Below are positions 35,782-44,227 of a stretch of DNA of 64,000 nt, one piece after another. Position 1 is the stretch's first letter, and the number at the start of each line of letters is the position of its first letter. The position numbers and the translations under genes are program-made. Origin of the DNA: an uncultured Elusimicrobia bacterium (GTDB taxonomy: Bacteria > Elusimicrobiota > Elusimicrobia > UBA1565 > UBA9628). The notes under the pieces were generated by a model. The model made no database searches. It saw only the letters and a list, made by a program, of their open reading frames with translations, and was not told the origin of the DNA. The stretch lies in the NCBI GenBank assembly GCA_903830945.1, contig CAIKVT010000013.1, positions 1 through 64,000 of the forward strand, given 5' to 3'.

Positions 35782-36189
35782 CTACCTGGCGATTCCAGCC
35801 TTAGGCGCGTCCACGGGTCTTTCTGCCGCGGCCGGGGACTCGGACTCCTCCGTCTCAGAGGACTCGCCGTTCTCTTCGTCAGGCGGCTCAGGCTTCGCCT
35901 TCTTCTTGGCGGGTTTCTTCTTTTTTTCTCCCGAAGGAAGGGGGGTGCCGTTCTCGTCGAACTTATAGCTATGATGCTCTTCGCCCGTGAGTTCCTTGTA
36001 GGCTTTGTACTTGGACTTGCTGTAATCGTAACCCTTCTTCTTGCGCTTGACCTTCTTCTTCTTGGGTTTAGGCTTGAGCTGCTCCGCCTCCGCGGACGCG
36101 ACCCCTCCCTGCGCCACCAGAACCGGCGCCGCGACAGCGACGGCCAAGGCCAGGATCATCATCCACGAAAGGACCCTCGAAAGCCTCAT
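35782..36189 (-). CDS. Lys-rich exported protein, 135 aa
   Basis: A 135-residue protein beginning 'MRLSRVLSWMMILALAVAVA', a clear signal peptide. The mature part is low complexity: a Lys-rich block with runs such as KPKPKKKKVKRKKK, a Tyr/Lys stretch 'YDYSKSKYKAYKEL', a second Lys block and an acidic Glu/Ser-rich tail. Such alternating charge suggests a disordered protein that binds nucleic acid, acidic polymers or the cell wall. TATACT ends six bases before this ATG with TTGAAC 18 bases upstream, supporting this start over the longer frame. I do not recognise the family. Confidence 0.65.
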   Translation of the reverse strand: MRLSRVLSWMMILALAVAVAAPVLVAQGGVASAEAEQLKPKPKKKKVKRKKKGYDYSKSKYKAYKELTGEEHHSYKFDENGTPLPSGEKKKKPAKKKAKPEPPDEENGESSETEESESPAAAERPVDAPKAGIAR

Positions 36190-36195
36190 GCTTTT

Positions 36196-36225
36196 AGTAT
36201 AGAAACCCTGGCGGGCCAGGTTCAA
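36196..36225 (-). promoter_or_regulatory. Promoter giving a leaderless start
   Basis: TTGAAC (36225-36220), an 18-base spacer and TATACT (36201-36196) are followed by AAAAGC and ATG at 36189. This is the best of several cases where the -10 lies six bases before the start codon. Confidence 0.6.
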
Positions 36226-36259
36226 GGCGTGCCACATGGCGGCCAAGGCTCTCCTCATC

Positions 36260-37159
36260 TCAATAAACAAGCATCTTAAGGTCGTGCACGCCCCCACCAC
36301 CCTTGATGAACTCGGAGACATCCACCGGCACGACCTCCAGTCCCATGGCCGCCACGTGACGCGACGCGTTCAACGCACCCCTCTGCATGAACGCGGTTTT
36401 GCCCCCGATGACCGCCGCGTTACAGGCCAACTGCCGGACCGCCTCCGGCTCCGAGGCCGTGATGATGACTGGGAAGAGCCGAAAGATCAATTCAAGGCTC
36501 GCCGCGTCGAAGGCCGATGGGTAAATCAGCACGGCCTCATGGGTCAGGGGGCAGAAGCAAGTATCGAGGTGCGGGAACCTCTCATTGACGAGCTTGAGAA
36601 GCACCACGGGTGTCGCGAACAAACGCGCCAACTCGTCATAAGCCCCGGCGTCGGAGCGGAAGCCGCAGCCCCCCCAGATCAGACGCCGGCCCGGATGCCA
36701 GAGGGCATCGCCGGCGCCCTCGAAGGTCAGCCCCTGATCCTTAAGCGCGGTCACCCGATAGCCAGCCTCCCGGAACCATCCCCCGAAGGCCGCGACCTCG
36801 CGGCGACGGGAAGAATAACGCATAGAGCTGAGCACGCAGAGCCGTTCCATCTTCCCGGTGAGCCCCGCGAAGGTCTGATTGGCGCAGAAGACCATATCGG
36901 CCAAACCCGCCGTAGCTGGCACCAAGGCGACCTCCAAGCCCGCCGTGACAAAAGCATCGCGAAGCTCGATCCACTGCTTGCGCGCCAGATGTGGATTGAT
37001 GCGGCCCGAATTCCCAAAAGAAAACGGGTTGCGCTCGTCCCGGGCCTCGTAGTGATCCGGCGGACACATAAGGACCTTGGACGGCTCAGGCACGACAACG
37101 CAATTCTTGACGGAGAAACCCTTGAGTTGCGCGACTGCCTTATAGACCGTGTCGCTCAT
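36260..37159 (-). CDS. Amidinotransferase/DDAH-fold protein lacking the catalytic Cys
   Basis: A 299-residue protein of the pentein fold family that includes dimethylarginine dimethylaminohydrolase, arginine deiminase and amidinotransferases. 'VLMCPPDHYEARDERNPF' is the N-terminal mark of the COG1834 group. Active-site Glu147 and Asp151 are in 'FEGAGDALW', and His197 in 'RFPHLDTCFCPL'. Near the C-terminus relatives have a GGGGxHC loop; here it is 'KGGGGVHDLKML', with Asp293 in place of the nucleophilic Cys. The protein may therefore be inactive, regulatory, or use another mechanism. A long antisense frame covers it but is a shadow. TATCAT lies 12 bases before the start. Confidence 0.8.
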   Translation of the reverse strand: MSDTVYKAVAQLKGFSVKNCVVVPEPSKVLMCPPDHYEARDERNPFSFGNSGRINPHLARKQWIELRDAFVTAGLEVALVPATAGLADMVFCANQTFAGLTGKMERLCVLSSMRYSSRRREVAAFGGWFREAGYRVTALKDQGLTFEGAGDALWHPGRRLIWGGCGFRSDAGAYDELARLFATPVVLLKLVNERFPHLDTCFCPLTHEAVLIYPSAFDAASLELIFRLFPVIITASEPEAVRQLACNAAVIGGKTAFMQRGALNASRHVAAMGLEVVPVDVSEFIKGGGGVHDLKMLVY

Positions 37160-37181
37160 CGATAAGATGTTATGATATTTT

Positions 37182-37201
37182 CGGCGGCCAAAGGGCCGCC
37201 G
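37182..37201. other. Short GC-rich hairpin
   Basis: CGGCGGCC and GGCCGCCG form a perfect 8-base stem with a 4-base loop, between the end of the 437-residue gene and the start of the amidinotransferase-like gene. It could mark the end of the upstream transcript, but no T run follows on the minus strand. Confidence 0.4.
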
Positions 37202-37280
37202 TCACAGGAGGATCGTGACATTCCCTGCTCGCCGAAGGGGGCCGCAGCCTGGGGCCAACACTGGCTGCATCCTCGTCACG

Positions 37281-38594
37281 TCAAATATAGTTGGCTCGCC
37301 CGAACTCCACGGCGAATTCGTCGGCCGTCCCCTGCCACGTCCGCGGCACGTCTCCCAAAACGCGCCCACTGATACGGCCCGAGGACTGCGCTTGCCATGA
37401 CCACGCTTCCCGCACGACGATACCCGGACGCTGCCCCCATCGGTGCACCACCGGCACGAAGAGTACCGGTCGCCCGCGCTCAAGGATACGACCGGCCAGA
37501 TACCGAAAAAACCGCCGACGAAACGGCGTTTCTCGCGACCATTCCTCATCCAACACCGCCCAGGCCTCCACGCGCTGCTCGCTCGAAAGGTCCAGCGCAC
37601 ACAGGCCGTTTTCCAGCGCCTCCCGGGCCGCCGGAAAGAGACATCCCGTCTCAGCCGAAGACGGCTCCTGCGTCGCGGCGCTCCAGGGATGCCCCGCCAC
37701 GACGGACATAAGCCAACCCTCCAGCATGCGCCCGGCGCTGCGCCGCAGACCCGACCCCAAAGGCCCCTCTGCCTCGAAGTGCCGAAAGTCTTTATAGGCC
37801 CGCAGACGGCGCAAAACCTCGACCGGGGCATCCCGCAGAGGGCTCAGGTGCCGCTGCCCCGCGATCCACTCGCGCATCGTGTAAAGCATGCGTGCTGTCT
37901 CAGGGACTCCCCCCGACACGGCCATGACCACCTCCCCACCATCGGCCAAACGCCGGTCGAGCCGCCAAACCACCCTTGGCCAGGCGGTCTCCCCCACGAT
38001 GCGCGCGCTCAAAGCGCTGCGCACGAAAGCCAAGCGGTCCAGCCCGAGATGATAAAGGCCCATGAATCCGACATAGAGCCCTTCGGCGACCAAGCCGGCC
38101 GTGTCCAGGGCAAAAGGGTCTACAGCGACGACATTACGCGGCCGGCAAGGACGGCCACGCACGGCGCGCAGGGCCAAGCCCGCATGGCGAACCAGCTCGA
38201 AATTGAGGTGCCCCATCTCTCCCAGCACCGGAGGGTGGGAGACTAACCCGACCAAAGCGCACTCCCTCCCCGCAGCCTCGGCCAGGCGCTGCGCCTCGGC
38301 CTTGGCGCGCAAGAGGACCGGCGCATCCTCTTGAAAAGGATAGCTTCTCCCCTCAGCCAGCCTGCGATAGACCGCATCATGGATGGCCAGGACCCGATCA
38401 GCAGGCATCCGTTCCAAGACCGCGCGAACCAAGAGTCCTCCCAGGTTGAACGGCGGCTCCAGCAATGAGCGCGCCCAGGGATCCTTGCGCGGCAAGACGA
38501 TCCCTCCACGCGCGATGGCGCGCTCCCCGGCCCCGGTCAAGATGCTCATCAGGTCCTGGGCCGTTCCTGTCGGGGTGGTGGGGTACGTATACAT
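37281..38594 (-). CDS. Protein of unknown function, 437 aa
   Basis: A 437-residue frame with no family I can name. It is Arg-, Leu- and Trp-rich, with no signal peptide; moderately hydrophobic helices occur near 'LVAEGLYVGFMGLYHLGLDR'. 'YPFQEDAPVLLRAKAEAQRL' and 'VSHPPVLGEMGHLNFELVRH' look like ordinary globular protein. A TAAAAT hexamer lies nine bases before the ATG, divergent from the next gene's GATAAT. Long antisense frames exist, but this one is the longest and has its own promoter-like site. It may be specific to the lineage. Confidence 0.6.
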   Translation of the reverse strand: MYTYPTTPTGTAQDLMSILTGAGERAIARGGIVLPRKDPWARSLLEPPFNLGGLLVRAVLERMPADRVLAIHDAVYRRLAEGRSYPFQEDAPVLLRAKAEAQRLAEAAGRECALVGLVSHPPVLGEMGHLNFELVRHAGLALRAVRGRPCRPRNVVAVDPFALDTAGLVAEGLYVGFMGLYHLGLDRLAFVRSALSARIVGETAWPRVVWRLDRRLADGGEVVMAVSGGVPETARMLYTMREWIAGQRHLSPLRDAPVEVLRRLRAYKDFRHFEAEGPLGSGLRRSAGRMLEGWLMSVVAGHPWSAATQEPSSAETGCLFPAAREALENGLCALDLSSEQRVEAWAVLDEEWSRETPFRRRFFRYLAGRILERGRPVLFVPVVHRWGQRPGIVVREAWSWQAQSSGRISGRVLGDVPRTWQGTADEFAVEFGRANYI

Positions 38595-38633
38595 GAATGG
38601 CGGATTTTAACATAAAATGATAATCTGTCATTC

Positions 38634-40022
38634 ATGCGCATCTCCCTCGCAGCATGCCTTCTCCTGTTGTCCGGCGTCTCCCGCGCCCAAGGGCCGGCTG
38701 AGACCCCGCTCGGCTACGTCGTCCGCGTCGACTCCGCCTCTATCATCCTCGATTTTACCGGGAAGAACGGTGCCGCCGCCGGCCAACCTTTCACGATCTT
38801 CAAGGAGGGTGAGGAACTCAAACACCCGGCCACCGGCGCGTCTTTAGGTCGCCTGGAGACCCCCGTGGCCGAAGGCATCCTACGCGAAGTTCTATCGAAC
38901 TATTCTATAGGGACTCTCCGCTCGTCCTCGGAGCCGGTCGCCGTCAAGATGCGTGCGCGCCTCAAGCCCCTGGCCGCGCCGCCCTCTCCGTACTCGGCAA
39001 CCGCGCCGCAGAGCTCCGATCAGGTGGCTCAAGTGGCGAAGTCTTTGGGTCTGACCGTCAAGCGCGAGCCGCGTTGGCGCGGCCCGGCCTTCGACTACCA
39101 GGCCACGGCGCTGGCCATCGGCGACTGCCTGGGAGACGGCAAGCGCGAGGCAGCTGTCTCAGACGGCCGCAAAGTCTACATCTACCCCTACCCGCCGGTC
39201 GATGCCAAGCCCATCGCCGAATTCTCGGCCCCGGGCACCGCTCCGCGGATATACTCCTTGGAGACCGCGGACCTCAACGGCAACGCCCGCGGTGAAGTCT
39301 TCGTCTCCTATTTCAACGATACTTTCAACCGATTCGAGACCAAGATCCTGGAGCTGGACCAAAAAGGAGCGCTCACGCAAGTCGCGGAACTCCCCTACTT
39401 GGTCCGAGGCTACCAGGATCTCAAGGGCGCGCGACGACTGGCGGCCCAACAGATCACGGAGGATGCCTCCTTCCCATTCGGTGCCATCTATCCCCTCGTC
39501 TATCAGGACGGCAAGTATGGTCCCGGCAAGCCGGCGGTGGACTTCCTCAAGCACAAGGTGGACTGGCTCTATGACTTCACCTTCCTGACCATGGACAACA
39601 AACCGGCCACGATCGACGTGACCAACACCGAGCTCATCCGTGTGCGCTTTCCCAAGGGCTCCTGGAAGACCGCGGAGTCCTATGACCAGACCCCGAACCG
39701 GGTCCGATGGACAGGCGATCGCATGCTCCAGTTCCGGCCCGCCATGGCGGTGCGCTACGACGATAAGGGCTTCGCCGGACTCTACGCGGTCAAGAACATC
39801 TCGGGCTACGGCGGGCTGGCCGGGGCCTTCGGCATCTTCGCCAGCGCCGAACTGCGCCGTCTGGACTGGACCGGCCTGAGCCTGGCCCCCGCCTGGGTGG
39901 CTGAGTTGGGAGGCTACTCCACGGCTCTGGCCTTGACCGCGCCCGCAGGCGGCCCCCAGGAACTAGCCGTCATGGTGGTGGGCACGGCTGGGCGATCCTC
40001 CATCTGGGCCTACGACCCCTGA
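38634..40022 (+). CDS. Exported protein with FG-GAP/VCBS-like features, 462 aa
   Basis: A 462-residue exported protein (signal peptide 'MRISLAACLLLLSGVSRAQ'). An N-terminal small domain (residues about 20-105) is followed by a linker and a larger domain with propeller-like strands: 'ALAIGDCLGDGKREAAVSDG' and 'ETADLNGNARGEVFVSYF' resemble FG-GAP/VCBS calcium-loop repeats, 'D.nGdG..e'. GATAAT lies nine bases before the ATG, with no Shine-Dalgarno. It is the first gene of the long + strand run. Probably an envelope or surface protein; function unknown. Confidence 0.65.
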   Translation: MRISLAACLLLLSGVSRAQGPAETPLGYVVRVDSASIILDFTGKNGAAAGQPFTIFKEGEELKHPATGASLGRLETPVAEGILREVLSNYSIGTLRSSSEPVAVKMRARLKPLAAPPSPYSATAPQSSDQVAQVAKSLGLTVKREPRWRGPAFDYQATALAIGDCLGDGKREAAVSDGRKVYIYPYPPVDAKPIAEFSAPGTAPRIYSLETADLNGNARGEVFVSYFNDTFNRFETKILELDQKGALTQVAELPYLVRGYQDLKGARRLAAQQITEDASFPFGAIYPLVYQDGKYGPGKPAVDFLKHKVDWLYDFTFLTMDNKPATIDVTNTELIRVRFPKGSWKTAESYDQTPNRVRWTGDRMLQFRPAMAVRYDDKGFAGLYAVKNISGYGGLAGAFGIFASAELRRLDWTGLSLAPAWVAELGGYSTALALTAPAGGPQELAVMVVGTAGRSSIWAYDP

Positions 40023-40035
40023 ACTCGGACGCGCC

Positions 40036-40431
40036 ATGAAGCAGAAAAAAATCCTCATCGTCGACGACGACCCCTCCATCCGGGAGATCCTCTCGACGCA
40101 GCTCTCCCGCCTAAGCTTTCTAACCACGGTGGCCGCGGACGGCAAGGAGGCTGTAGAGCTCTTCAAATCCGACAACCCCGACCTGGTGCTCATGGACATG
40201 ATGATGCCGGTCCTCGACGGGCTGGCCGCCTGCCAGAAGATCCGCGCCCTGGAAAAAAAGGGGGAACGCGTGCCCATCCTGTTCTTGACCGCCCGAGGCA
40301 CCCGGCACGACCAGATCAGCTCGGCCTTATGCGGCGGCGACGATTTCATCACCAAGCCCATCAGCCTGCAGGAGCTGCGCGAGCGTGTGGAAGCCGCCCT
40401 GGCCCACACCAAGCACAAACCGGCCCCATGA
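40036..40431 (+). CDS. Stand-alone response regulator receiver protein
   Basis: A 131-residue CheY-like receiver with no output domain. The acidic pocket is 'IVDDD' (residues 8-12), the phosphorylated Asp is D54 in 'LVLMDMMMP', and the conserved Thr and Lys are in 'LFLTARG' and 'DDFITKPIS'. It would be switched by a sensor kinase and act through protein-protein contact. No kinase is encoded nearby. Its stop overlaps the start of the CbiX-like gene by four bases, an unusual partnership. Confidence 0.92.
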   Translation: MKQKKILIVDDDPSIREILSTQLSRLSFLTTVAADGKEAVELFKSDNPDLVLMDMMMPVLDGLAACQKIRALEKKGERVPILFLTARGTRHDQISSALCGGDDFITKPISLQELRERVEAALAHTKHKPAP

Positions 40432-41474
40432 CGCACCGCGGCCTTGGCCTCGCCTTCCTGCTCCTGGCAGGCGGCGCTCACGCGGCGCCCGTCCCGACAA
40501 CGCCGTCCCCAATGACCCTCAAAAACAAGACCTTCGGGGTCCTATTGCTCGGATTCGGCGGGGGGCGGGACTGGCAGGACGCTCTCACGGCCATGACCAA
40601 GGCTTTCGCCCCTCAGTTCCCGCTCGCGTTCGCCGGGGACTCGGCAGACGTCAAGACCATCCAAAAAGCGGTGGACCAGCTTCAAGGCGCGCGGATCAAG
40701 AAGCTCGTCGTGATACCACTCTACGCCGCCTCGCGCTCTCCTCTCATGGAACAGACACGCTACCTCTTCGGCATCCGGCAGAACCCCGCTCCTGAGTTCT
40801 TCACAGCCGCGAATCTCCCCTCTGGATACATGATCATGCGCCGCGTCCAGATCCAAGGCAAGCTGCCCGTGGTCCTGACCTCGGCCCCGGATGACGATCC
40901 CCTGGTCGTCGACATCCTGACCTCCCGGGCCCTTAAACTCAGCAAGCATCCCGACAGCGAGGCCCTGGTCCTAGTCGGCCTGGCCCCGGCGGCAGCGCCC
41001 TTTGATGAGACGATCCTAGGCCAGGCTTCACGCCCTAAGCCGCCCGGGCTCGAGGATGAATATCACCAGCTGCTCACCTCTTTGGCCGAACGGATACGCG
41101 CCCGGGGCGCCTTCAAGTCGGCCCATGCCGCGGTCCTGCAGCCGTACGCCCAACACCAGTCCGACCGGGAGCATCACGATGAGGCGTTGCGCAAACTGGT
41201 CCGCGAGCTCAGCCGCAGCCAACGCATGCTCGTCGTCGCCTACGCGATGACCGGCGGAGAGGCCGCGCCCATCATCACACGCGCCCTGCAAGGCACGTTC
41301 ATGCGTTTCAACGACAAGGGACTTCTGCCGGACGACCGCATGGTGAACTGGGTTGCCGACACGATCCGGCGAGGCGCAGCCTTGCCGGACATGCGAGTCT
41401 ACAAGGACGCGGGCCGGCCCCTGCCCGGGACGGTCAAGCCGATGAGTGTCAAACTTTCGGGGATCTCCAAATGA
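40428..41474 (+). CDS. Exported CbiX/chelatase-like protein
   Basis: A 348-residue protein with a signal peptide ('LGLAFLLLAGGAHA') and a fold resembling the CbiX/sirohydrochlorin chelatase family: 'FGVLLLGFGGGRDWQDAL' and 'KLVVIPLYAASRSPLMEQ' match its two halves. In the chelatases the first block is 'LLvGHGS', whose His binds the metal; here it is 'LLGFGGG', so the canonical His is absent. Export also argues against a cytoplasmic tetrapyrrole role. The start at the ATGA overlap is chosen over a longer frame lying inside the response-regulator gene. Function unknown. Confidence 0.65.
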   Translation: MTHRGLGLAFLLLAGGAHAAPVPTTPSPMTLKNKTFGVLLLGFGGGRDWQDALTAMTKAFAPQFPLAFAGDSADVKTIQKAVDQLQGARIKKLVVIPLYAASRSPLMEQTRYLFGIRQNPAPEFFTAANLPSGYMIMRRVQIQGKLPVVLTSAPDDDPLVVDILTSRALKLSKHPDSEALVLVGLAPAAAPFDETILGQASRPKPPGLEDEYHQLLTSLAERIRARGAFKSAHAAVLQPYAQHQSDREHHDEALRKLVRELSRSQRMLVVAYAMTGGEAAPIITRALQGTFMRFNDKGLLPDDRMVNWVADTIRRGAALPDMRVYKDAGRPLPGTVKPMSVKLSGISK

Positions 41475-42247
41475 AAAGACACGCGCCTTCTGATGATGGA
41501 AAACACCTGCTCTCCAAGGTCGGCGCGCCCTTACGCGCCAACGTCCTCAACAAGGGCTTCGTGCGCTTGGTCGACGCCATGGGCGGCGATGCCGCGGTGG
41601 TCGACGCCGCGCGGGTATGCTACGACAGCCGCTCCAAAGGCGAGGCGCAAGACCGGCGCCTGATCGCCTACCTGATGACGCACGCGCACCTGACCCCCTT
41701 CGAACACGCGGTATTCAAGTTCCACGTGTCCACGCCGATCTTCGTGGCCCGCCAATGGTTCCGGCACCGCATGGCCTCATACAATGAGGTCTCGGGCCGG
41801 TATACCGAGATCAAGGACGAATTCTACATCCCGACGGTCTGGCGCGCCCAGGACGCGATCGACAAACAAGGATCGATCGCGGCGGCCAAACTCGACCACA
41901 AAAAGCTCTCCGCCAAGCTCGCCGCCCAAGTCCGCTCGTCCATGGCCGCATATCGGGAGATGCTCGCAGCGGGCGTAGCCCGCGAGATGGCGCGCCTGGT
42001 CCTGCCCCTGAACCTCTACACGCAATTCTATTGGACGGTCAACTGCCGCAGCCTCATGAACTTCATCAGCCTGCGCGCCGACGAACACGCCCAGTGGGAG
42101 ATGCAGCAGTATGCCCTGGCCCTGGCCGAGTTCTTCCGGCTGCGCATGCCCTGGACGTGGAAGGCGTTCCTGTCCCACGCATGGAAGGGCCGTAACCCGG
42201 CGTTAAGCGAGGCCGCCGCCGCGGGCCAAGCGGATGGCCAACCATGA
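41471..42247 (+). CDS. thyX: Flavin-dependent thymidylate synthase
   Basis: A 258-residue ThyX, which makes dTMP from dUMP using FAD, NADPH and methylene-tetrahydrofolate. The signature 'RHRMASYNEVSGRY' matches RHRxxSxNExSGRY. 'HLTPFEHAVFKFHV' and 'ARLVLPLNLYTQFYWTVN' are further family marks. Four-base overlaps tie it to the genes on both sides. A dGTPase gene in the same gene run also affects deoxynucleotide pools, so a shared nucleotide role is possible but not shown. Confidence 0.96.
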   Translation: MKRHAPSDDGKHLLSKVGAPLRANVLNKGFVRLVDAMGGDAAVVDAARVCYDSRSKGEAQDRRLIAYLMTHAHLTPFEHAVFKFHVSTPIFVARQWFRHRMASYNEVSGRYTEIKDEFYIPTVWRAQDAIDKQGSIAAAKLDHKKLSAKLAAQVRSSMAAYREMLAAGVAREMARLVLPLNLYTQFYWTVNCRSLMNFISLRADEHAQWEMQQYALALAEFFRLRMPWTWKAFLSHAWKGRNPALSEAAAAGQADGQP

Positions 42248-43227
42248 TCCGAGCCGCCCTCCTCGCCGCGCTCTGCGCCGTCCCCGCCTTCAGCCAACAG
42301 GCCGGTGTCGTGCACCGGGGGACCATCGACCAGGTGGTCGGCGTCGTCGGCACCGTACTCCCGGTCGACATCTTCCGGATCAAGTCCACCATCGAAGGCC
42401 GCGCCGAACAGGTCTGGACCAGCACAGGGGACTGGGTGGGCCCGGACCAGGACCTGGGCGTCCTCGTCAATAAGGAGTTCGCCGCGCTCAACGACGCGCG
42501 AGAAAGCACGTCCTCGTCCATCCTCAAGGACCGCTGGAAAACAGTCTACCAGCCCACCCGTCTGCACTGCCCCTCTCCCTGTTACATCCTCAAGGCATTC
42601 GCGCGCTCCAATGTCTGGGTCAAACCCAGGGCCGTGCTCTTCGAGGCCGCGGCCCACCTGCGCATGACGGGTCGGGTGCGACCCGAGGAAGCGCACCTCG
42701 TACGCGATGGGATGACGCTGCGATACTGGTCCCTAAAGGACCCCAAGACGCGCTTCAGCACGAAGATCGTCCACTACCTGCGCGACAACCAAGGCCTAAA
42801 AATCCAACCCGGCGGGACCTTCACGCTGGACCTGGCCATGAGACCGGAGCATTTCTTCCCGCCTGGGACGGAATGGGCGGGCATCGTGGTCCCCACCAAG
42901 AAAGAAAACGTGCTGATGGTACCCACCAACGCCCTCATCCGGTTCGGCGACGATGTCTATCTGCCGGTCAAGGTCTCCACCGGCATCACCACGCCGGACT
43001 GGACGGAACTAAGCGCCGGGGCGGAAGAGCGGCGCCCCTTCCTCAACCTCTCGGACGCGCAACTGCGCCAGGCACAGCGGCATAAGATGGAGGCCGACCT
43101 CTCCATCCCAACACCAAGCGGAGAAGAGGAGGCTCCCCCCGCCGAAGACTCCCCAAAGCCCCGGCGCAGCCAAAGCTCGCTGCGCGAACCGGACTCCAAC
43201 CTGGGCGAGGACCCTTATTCCGAGTGA
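42244..43227 (+). CDS. Exported adaptor-like protein, 327 aa
   Basis: A 327-residue exported protein (signal peptide 'MIRAALLAALCAVPAFSQ'). 'VGVVGTVLPVDIFRIKSTIEG' followed by 'RAEQVWTSTGDWVGPDQDLG' resembles the lipoyl-like half of HlyD/AcrA membrane-fusion proteins, and 'NVLMVPTNALIRFGDDVYLPVKV' the membrane-proximal domain. The long helical hairpin of true efflux adaptors is short or missing. The C-terminus is acidic and Pro/Ser-rich. No pump gene is adjacent, so a role in efflux is uncertain. Confidence 0.55.
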   Translation: MIRAALLAALCAVPAFSQQAGVVHRGTIDQVVGVVGTVLPVDIFRIKSTIEGRAEQVWTSTGDWVGPDQDLGVLVNKEFAALNDARESTSSSILKDRWKTVYQPTRLHCPSPCYILKAFARSNVWVKPRAVLFEAAAHLRMTGRVRPEEAHLVRDGMTLRYWSLKDPKTRFSTKIVHYLRDNQGLKIQPGGTFTLDLAMRPEHFFPPGTEWAGIVVPTKKENVLMVPTNALIRFGDDVYLPVKVSTGITTPDWTELSAGAEERRPFLNLSDAQLRQAQRHKMEADLSIPTPSGEEEAPPAEDSPKPRRSQSSLREPDSNLGEDPYSE

Positions 43228-43276
43228 CGCCGGCCCCCTCGCCATCTTTGCGCTCACCAACGGAGGCTTGCCTATC

Positions 43277-44227
43277 ATGACCACGAGAACGTTCCATCTG
43301 CGCGATGCTGAAGAGGCCATGACGATCCTGGGAGAGCAGGATTCTCACCTCAGGCAGATGGAGGCGGACTACGGAGTCAAGCTGATACTGAGCCAGAAGC
43401 CGGACAGCGGAGCCCTGAGTCTGCTGGTGCGCGGCAGCCCGGCCCGTGTGCAGAAATCCGGGCGCTTCATCCGCTCCCGCATCGAATCCGTGCGCACGAC
43501 CGCGCGGGAGCATCCGGGCCGCGCGCATCACATCACGCAAGCCGCGCCCCCCCTGCCTCACGACGCGATCGTGCGCGCCCACAACGGCCGGGCAGTCATA
43601 CCACGCACGCCGAACCAAAAGCAATATGTGGAGGCTATCCAGAACCACGAGCTAGCCTTCGGCATCGGGCCGGCCGGCACGGGCAAGACCTTTTTAGCCG
43701 TAGCCTGCGCCCTGCGCGCCCTGGAATCACGTCAGGTCCAACGCATCATCTTAAGCCGTCCGGTTGTCGAGGCCGGGGAGCGACTGGGGTTCTTGCCCGG
43801 CGACTTCCTGGAGAAGGTGAACCCCTATCTGCGGCCGCTCTACGACGCCTTCCACTGCATGATCGGGCCGGAGCGCTTCCGCGCCTGGCGCGAGGCGGAC
43901 ATCATCGAGATCGTGCCCTTGGCATACATGCGCGGCCGGACTTTCAACGACGCCTTCATCGTGCTCGACGAAGCGCAGAACACGACCTTGAGCCAGATCA
44001 AGATGGCCCTCACGCGCCTGGGCGAGGGCTCGCGCATGGTGGTGACGGGTGATATCACGCAGACGGACTTGGCCGAGGGCACGGCCTCGGGCCTGGTGCG
44101 AGTAATTGATATCCTGAAGTGTGTCGAAGGCGTGGCCTTCCACCACCTGACCGAGGCGGACGTGATCCGGCACCCCTTGGTGCGCAAGGTCATCAAGGCC
44201 TTCGCTAAATGGGAACGAGGCGAATGA
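43277..44227 (+). CDS. phoH: PhoH-family ATPase
   Basis: A 316-residue PhoH-like P-loop ATPase. An N-terminal KH-like region (residues about 1-85) precedes the ATPase domain with Walker A 'GPAGTGKTFLA', 'SRPVVEAGERLGFLPG' and Walker B 'AFIVLDEAQN'. The family is linked to RNA metabolism, and the gene is commonly next to ybeY, as here (4-base overlap). The ATG is chosen because GGAGG lies ten bases upstream; a TTG three codons earlier is too close to that site. Confidence 0.93.
   Translation: MTTRTFHLRDAEEAMTILGEQDSHLRQMEADYGVKLILSQKPDSGALSLLVRGSPARVQKSGRFIRSRIESVRTTAREHPGRAHHITQAAPPLPHDAIVRAHNGRAVIPRTPNQKQYVEAIQNHELAFGIGPAGTGKTFLAVACALRALESRQVQRIILSRPVVEAGERLGFLPGDFLEKVNPYLRPLYDAFHCMIGPERFRAWREADIIEIVPLAYMRGRTFNDAFIVLDEAQNTTLSQIKMALTRLGEGSRMVVTGDITQTDLAEGTASGLVRVIDILKCVEGVAFHHLTEADVIRHPLVRKVIKAFAKWERGE

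Noticed and set aside
36236-37165. 309-codon plus-strand frame opposite the amidinotransferase-like gene
   Set aside because: The minus-strand frame carries clear family motifs; the plus frame is Arg/Pro/Glu-rich nonsense.
37443-38246. 267-codon plus-strand frame opposite the 437-residue gene
   Set aside because: Shorter, Pro/Arg/His-rich, without start signals; the minus frame is better supported.
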